Source of the DNA: Candidatus Dadabacteria bacterium RIFCSPHIGHO2_12_FULL_53_21
Lineage (GTDB): Bacteria; Desulfobacterota_D; UBA1144; Nemesobacterales; UBA2774
Length of the DNA stretch: 8,345 nt
Assembly: GCA_001775255.1 (NCBI GenBank)
Contig: MFCJ01000046.1
Span: 1-8,345 of the forward strand
Direction: 5' to 3'
The first letter of the stretch is position 1, and each line of letters begins with the position of its first letter. The notes beneath the pieces are model-generated. The model saw nothing but the letters and a program-made list of their open reading frames with translations, searched no databases and was not told the DNA's origin. The translations under genes and the position numbers were made by a program. Positions 5,513 through 8,345 of this stretch are shown piece by piece.

Positions 5513-6661
5513 GTGAGAAGAGCAGACTGCAAGGTACTCAATATCGGTAACCGCCTGATATGGGCCTTTTTAACACTGTCCCTTCTTATCTTGTTACCTT
5601 CCGAAGATACCGCCGCAAATTCATATTATTATAAAAAAGATACAAACGGCGTGGTTTATTACACGAATATAGACCCGAAAAGCAGCGGATATAAAAAGAT
5701 AGGCAGTCCGTGGGGCACATTCCGCGGAACTCCGAAGAGCCAGAGGGGATACCTCAACAAATACAAGTATTCCGATAAATTCGACGAGCATATTAACAGC
5801 ACCGCCGGGTGGTACGGGATAGACCCCCTTCTCATAAAAGCTATGATAAAGGTGGAGTCTAATTTCAATCCCGAAGCGGTTTCACCGCAAGGGGCGATGG
5901 GTGTGATGCAGCTGATGCCGGCAACCGCGGAGCGTATCGGCGTCTCCGACCCGTTCGATCCGATCGAAAACATCGAGGGCGGGGTAAAATATTTCAACAT
6001 GCTTATGACCATGTTCGATAACAATACGACCCTCGCGATAGCCGGGTATAACGCCGGAGAGAACGCCGTCAAAAAGTACGACTATAAAATTCCGCCTTAC
6101 GAGGAAACAATTGAATACGTGAACAGGGTCTACGCCCATTACGATTATCTGAAAAAGCATCCCACAGAAAGAAATCTCGACTCTATGATCGCCGGCAGAA
6201 AGGACGGAGTTAAATCCGCGGGCACGACTAAGAAATCTTTCGTATACGTCGAGACCCTCGGCACGGGGAGCACGAACAGCGGGCAGACCGGGGCCGCGGA
6301 TTCCCGGAAAAAGCCGGTGCTGACTGTTAAGGCTGAGAAAGTGGACAATGGGCCCGTCAAGACTACCGAGAAGAGTAATACCCTTGTATCACGGAGCAAG
6401 CCTGTTACGAACAATGTCCAAGGGCAGTACGCCGTACAGCTGGCTTCGTTCCCCGACCTCCGGATAGCGAAAGAAATGGAGCGGTCACTTAAGTCCAAAA
6501 CATATCCTGCTTACATCGAAACGGTGGACCTGCCCGGCAAGGGGACCTGGTACAGGGTGAAGGTGGGCGGGTTTACCACCGAAGACGAAGCGAAGAGATA
6601 CGGCAACGACATTATAACCGCCGAGCCCGACGTTAAATCCATCCTCGTCACTCTGAACTGA
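5513..6661 (+). CDS. Secreted SLT-family lytic transglycosylase with SPOR domain
   Basis: This enzyme cuts the MurNAc-GlcNAc bond of peptidoglycan in the periplasm. From GTG 5513 it has 382 residues: a signal peptide (basic start, hydrophobic LIWAFLTLSLLILL at 15-28, likely cleavage near 35), then a DUF4124-like segment (YYYKKDTNGVVYYT, 38-51). The SLT/lysozyme-like domain (about 90-216) has catalytic Glu115 in KVESNFNP, GAMGVMQLMPATA (127-139) and GYNAGENAV (178-186). A Lys/Thr/Ser-rich linker (about 220-300) leads to a C-terminal SPOR domain (about 305-382; QYAVQLASF, WYRVKVGGF) of the kind that binds denuded glycan at division sites. The start was chosen for its ribosome site; ATG 5492 would add seven residues and TTG 5486 nine. 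The gene is preceded by a c-di-GMP riboswitch, so expression should follow c-di-GMP level. No partner gene shares the transcript. Function is firm; the exact start is less so. Confidence 0.93.
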   Translation: MRRADCKVLNIGNRLIWAFLTLSLLILLPSEDTAANSYYYKKDTNGVVYYTNIDPKSSGYKKIGSPWGTFRGTPKSQRGYLNKYKYSDKFDEHINSTAGWYGIDPLLIKAMIKVESNFNPEAVSPQGAMGVMQLMPATAERIGVSDPFDPIENIEGGVKYFNMLMTMFDNNTTLAIAGYNAGENAVKKYDYKIPPYEETIEYVNRVYAHYDYLKKHPTERNLDSMIAGRKDGVKSAGTTKKSFVYVETLGTGSTNSGQTGAADSRKKPVLTVKAEKVDNGPVKTTEKSNTLVSRSKPVTNNVQGQYAVQLASFPDLRIAKEMERSLKSKTYPAYIETVDLPGKGTWYRVKVGGFTTEDEAKRYGNDIITAEPDVKSILVTLN

Positions 6662-6719
6662 GCTTTCTATAGTTCCCGCATTGCTTAATTCCTGTCCCGA
6701 TGCCCAACGCGGCTGTTCG

Positions 6720-6751
6720 TGCCTCCGGTTCAACCGTATTAGCGGGAGGCA
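6720..6751 (+). repeat. Inverted repeat (hairpin) downstream of the transglycosylase
   Basis: TGCCTCC (6720-6726) and GGAGGCA (6745-6751) form a 7-bp perfect stem around an 18-base loop that can itself pair GGT with ACC. No T-run follows, so it is not a standard intrinsic terminator; it may stabilise the mRNA 3' end. It lies in the 316-base non-coding gap 6662-6977, in which no gene is seen. Confidence 0.4.
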
Positions 6752-6787
6752 GCGCCGACGCACAAGGACGGACTTGCCTCTATATAC

Positions 6788-6804
6788 CATATATATAATA
6801 TATG
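6788..6804. promoter_or_regulatory. AT-rich near-palindrome containing TATAAT
   Basis: CATATAT and ATATATG flank three bases, with a perfect TATAAT at 6794-6799. TTGCCT (6774-6779) with TAATAT (6796-6801) is an alternative weak promoter pairing, with a 16-base spacer. Transcription from here would give a roughly 90-base RNA ending at the terminator at 6871-6895. It could also be an operator. Weak support. Confidence 0.25.
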
Positions 6805-6870
6805 AGTTATTCGGTCATTGCCCGTATCCGTACCCTTATTCCCCTCATTTTATTATTGAAATAATTTACC

Positions 6871-6895
6871 ACGGCCGGCCTAAAAGCCGTTTTTT
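6871..6895 (+). terminator. Intrinsic terminator
   Basis: ACGGC (6871-6875) pairs with GCCGT (6886-6890), or CGGC (6876-6879) pairs with GCCG (6886-6889) around CTAAAA. Six Ts follow at 6890-6895. It closes the transcription unit before the next promoter, which begins three bases later. Confidence 0.65.
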
Positions 6896-6897
6896 CC

Positions 6898-6926
6898 TTG
6901 ACTATCACAATGCTTTTTTTTAAGAT
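6898..6926 (+). promoter_or_regulatory. Sigma70-type promoter of the Fe-S oxidoreductase gene
   Basis: TTGACT (6898-6903), a 17-base spacer, TAAGAT (6921-6926). The predicted start near 6933 gives a leader of about 45 bases that ends in a strong ribosome site. Confidence 0.7.
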
Positions 6927-6930
6927 ACTT

Positions 6931-6960
6931 AGAGAAGGTCTGGCAGTCCGGGCGCCCTCT
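6931..6960 (+). other. Possible leader hairpin at the 5' end of the oxidoreductase mRNA
   Basis: AGAG (6931-6934) pairs with CTCT (6957-6960), GG (6937-6938) with CC (6955-6956), and TCTGG (6939-6943) with CCGGG (6948-6952) with two G-U pairs. The hairpin would sit at the very start of the transcript and end five bases before the ribosome site. It could protect the mRNA or tune translation. Confidence 0.3.
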
Positions 6961-6964
6961 TATT

Positions 6965-6970
6965 AAGGAG
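6965..6970 (+). promoter_or_regulatory. Ribosome binding site of the Fe-S oxidoreductase gene
   Basis: AAGGAG, seven bases before ATG 6978. This is the best-formed ribosome site in the window and fixes the start of the partial gene. Confidence 0.9.
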
Positions 6971-6977
6971 ACAATTT

Positions 6978-8345
6978 ATGAAGCCTATTATAATGGCAAT
7001 TTTGATAATAGCCGCTTTCGGGTTTTTCTTTTATAACGTATATAACCTTTTCAAGTTACTCCGTTTGGGAAAATACGATAACAGGTTCGATAACATCGGC
7101 GAGAGAGTGAAGCGCGTGCTCATTTACGTATTCGGCCAAAAAAGGCTCGTCACAAATTATAAATTCGCCGGCATCGAGCACTTCATGATCTTCTGGGGCT
7201 TCATGATAATCACGATCGGCACTACAGAGATACTCGTTGGCGGGGTTTTCCCCGGATTCAGGCTGATACCCGGCGGGGCGCATAACGTCTATGAATTCAT
7301 ACTGGATATAGTGCAGACCCTGGTCATGATAGCCATAATAATGGGAATTATTAACAGAACCACGATCGCCAGGAGGAGGGAGGTGAACGGTCTTGACGCC
7401 GTGGTCATACTAGGGCTCATATTCGGGCTCATGGTCACTGCGCTCGGTGCCATGGCCACAAACGTAGCGATGGGGGAAGCGGAACCTGCATGGCTTCCGG
7501 TCTCAAGCGCTATTTCCGGGGTTTTCTTTTCGGGTATGAGCGATTCCGGGCTCCGGTACTCTCACGAATTTTTCTGGTGGTTCCATGTCCTTATCGTCCT
7601 CGGATTCCTGAACTACCTTCCGTATTCGAAACACAGTCATGTATTCACGGCTATTCCGAACGTCTTTTTTCAGGATCTCGAGCCCAGGGGGGCGCTCAAG
7701 CCGATCGATTTCGAAAACGCCCCTGAGGACGTCGACCACTTCGGAGCGGGGAAGATACAGGATTTCACGTGGAAGGACATACTGGACGCCTATACCTGCA
7801 CCGAATGCGGAAGGTGTACTGATAACTGTCCCGCATGGCATACGGAAAAGCCCCTCTCTCCGAGGGAAATAGTCGTTAAGCTCAGACATTACGCCTCAAG
7901 CGAAGGGAAAGCCCTATTGAACGGTAATTCCTCAAACGGCAGGGAGGCCGCGACCATCCCGGGACCCGAATGGATAACCGAAGAGGAGCTCTGGGCCTGC
8001 ACGAGCTGCAACGCCTGCGTGGAGCAGTGCCCGCTTTTTATAGACCAGATGGGGAAGATTATGGAAATGAGGCGGTTTCTTACCCTCGAGGGAAAGCTGA
8101 CGGGGACGGCCGCCAAAACACTGCAGAAGCTCCAGACCCAGGGAAACCCCTGGGGATTCGCCGAAGGCGACCGCGCCAAATGGATATCGGGTTACGAGGG
8201 GGTGAACGTAATAGGCGAGAACGGGGTCGAGGATGCGTCCGCCTTTGACTACATCTATTGGATGGGGTGTTACGGGGGGTACGACCCGAGGGGCCAGAAG
8301 ATCGCCCAGTCTATAGTAAGCCTCCTTACTCAGGCCGGTGTAAGC
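6978..8345 (+). CDS. Membrane-bound Fe-S oxidoreductase (NarI-like plus HdrD-like fusion), 3'-truncated
   Basis: The frame stays open for 456 codons to the window end, so the gene continues beyond it. The N-terminal half is a membrane domain with five hydrophobic segments (about 4-26, 68-90, 107-125, 140-163, 197-214) like the gamma subunit of respiratory nitrate reductase. His68, His196, His203, His219 and His221 are candidates for b-heme ligands. The cytoplasmic half has two 4Fe-4S motifs, C274-C277-C280-C284-P and C341-C344-C347-C351-P, then the start of a heterodisulfide-reductase type CCG domain (MGCYGGYD, Cys431). This layout matches fused HdrDE-like proteins thought to pass electrons between a soluble partner, such as electron-transfer flavoprotein, and the menaquinone pool. 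The partner is not visible; etfAB or acyl-CoA dehydrogenase genes downstream would support that role. The family is sure; the electron donor is inferred. Confidence 0.9.
   Translation, partial: MKPIIMAILIIAAFGFFFYNVYNLFKLLRLGKYDNRFDNIGERVKRVLIYVFGQKRLVTNYKFAGIEHFMIFWGFMIITIGTTEILVGGVFPGFRLIPGGAHNVYEFILDIVQTLVMIAIIMGIINRTTIARRREVNGLDAVVILGLIFGLMVTALGAMATNVAMGEAEPAWLPVSSAISGVFFSGMSDSGLRYSHEFFWWFHVLIVLGFLNYLPYSKHSHVFTAIPNVFFQDLEPRGALKPIDFENAPEDVDHFGAGKIQDFTWKDILDAYTCTECGRCTDNCPAWHTEKPLSPREIVVKLRHYASSEGKALLNGNSSNGREAATIPGPEWITEEELWACTSCNACVEQCPLFIDQMGKIMEMRRFLTLEGKLTGTAAKTLQKLQTQGNPWGFAEGDRAKWISGYEGVNVIGENGVEDASAFDYIYWMGCYGGYDPRGQKIAQSIVSLLTQAGVS

Noticed and set aside
5882..6160. Minus-strand open frames within the transglycosylase gene
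   Set aside because: The plus-strand frame has clear SLT motifs with the catalytic Glu; the antisense frames show no family features.
6681..6923. 80-residue plus-strand open frame after the transglycosylase
   Set aside because: It runs through a hairpin, an AT palindrome, a terminator and the -35 box of the next promoter, has no ribosome site, and has no recognisable protein character.
1..8345. CRISPR arrays, transposase genes, tRNA or rRNA genes
   Set aside because: No regularly spaced repeats, terminal inverted repeats with a transposase, or recognisable tRNA/rRNA motifs were seen on either strand.

Overview
This window most likely comes from a Gram-negative bacterium, perhaps an uncultured deltaproteobacterial or Desulfobacterota-like lineage. 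The case rests on a group I GroEL with a Gly-Met tail, an exosortase, a SPOR-domain lytic transglycosylase, a c-di-GMP riboswitch and a fused NarI/HdrD-type iron-sulfur oxidoreductase. The genus cannot be read from the sequence. Base composition is moderately GC-rich in genes and AT-rich between them. Isoleucine is very often written ATA, most extremely in groEL.

Left part (1-3125, all +): the 3' 95% of groEL with a strong intrinsic terminator, then radC (JAMM/MPN+ domain protein), then a small six-helix cation-transporter-like protein related to CDF proteins that lacks the usual cytoplasmic domain.

Middle (3126-5149): a well-formed promoter drives an overlapping gene pair, an exosortase of the XrtH type (Cys/Arg/His triad visible) and the membrane protein that typically accompanies it. 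Facing them, 19 bases away, is a minus-strand membrane protein with an HExxH zinc-protease motif. No PEP-CTERM or IPTLxxWG-CTERM substrate is encoded in the window.

Right part (5150-8345): a divergent intergenic region holds a near-consensus sigma70 promoter followed by a textbook cyclic di-GMP-I (GEMM-I) riboswitch and a short terminator. These precede a secreted SLT lytic transglycosylase with a C-terminal SPOR domain, so cell-wall remodelling is probably under direct c-di-GMP control. After another non-coding stretch with hairpins, a terminator and a good promoter, the window ends inside a large membrane-bound Fe-S oxidoreductase gene (NarI-like membrane domain, two 4Fe-4S motifs and the start of a CCG domain) that runs off the edge.

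The genes do not form one operon. The two most interesting units are the riboswitch-controlled transglycosylase and the XrtH pair with its convergent metalloprotease-like neighbour.
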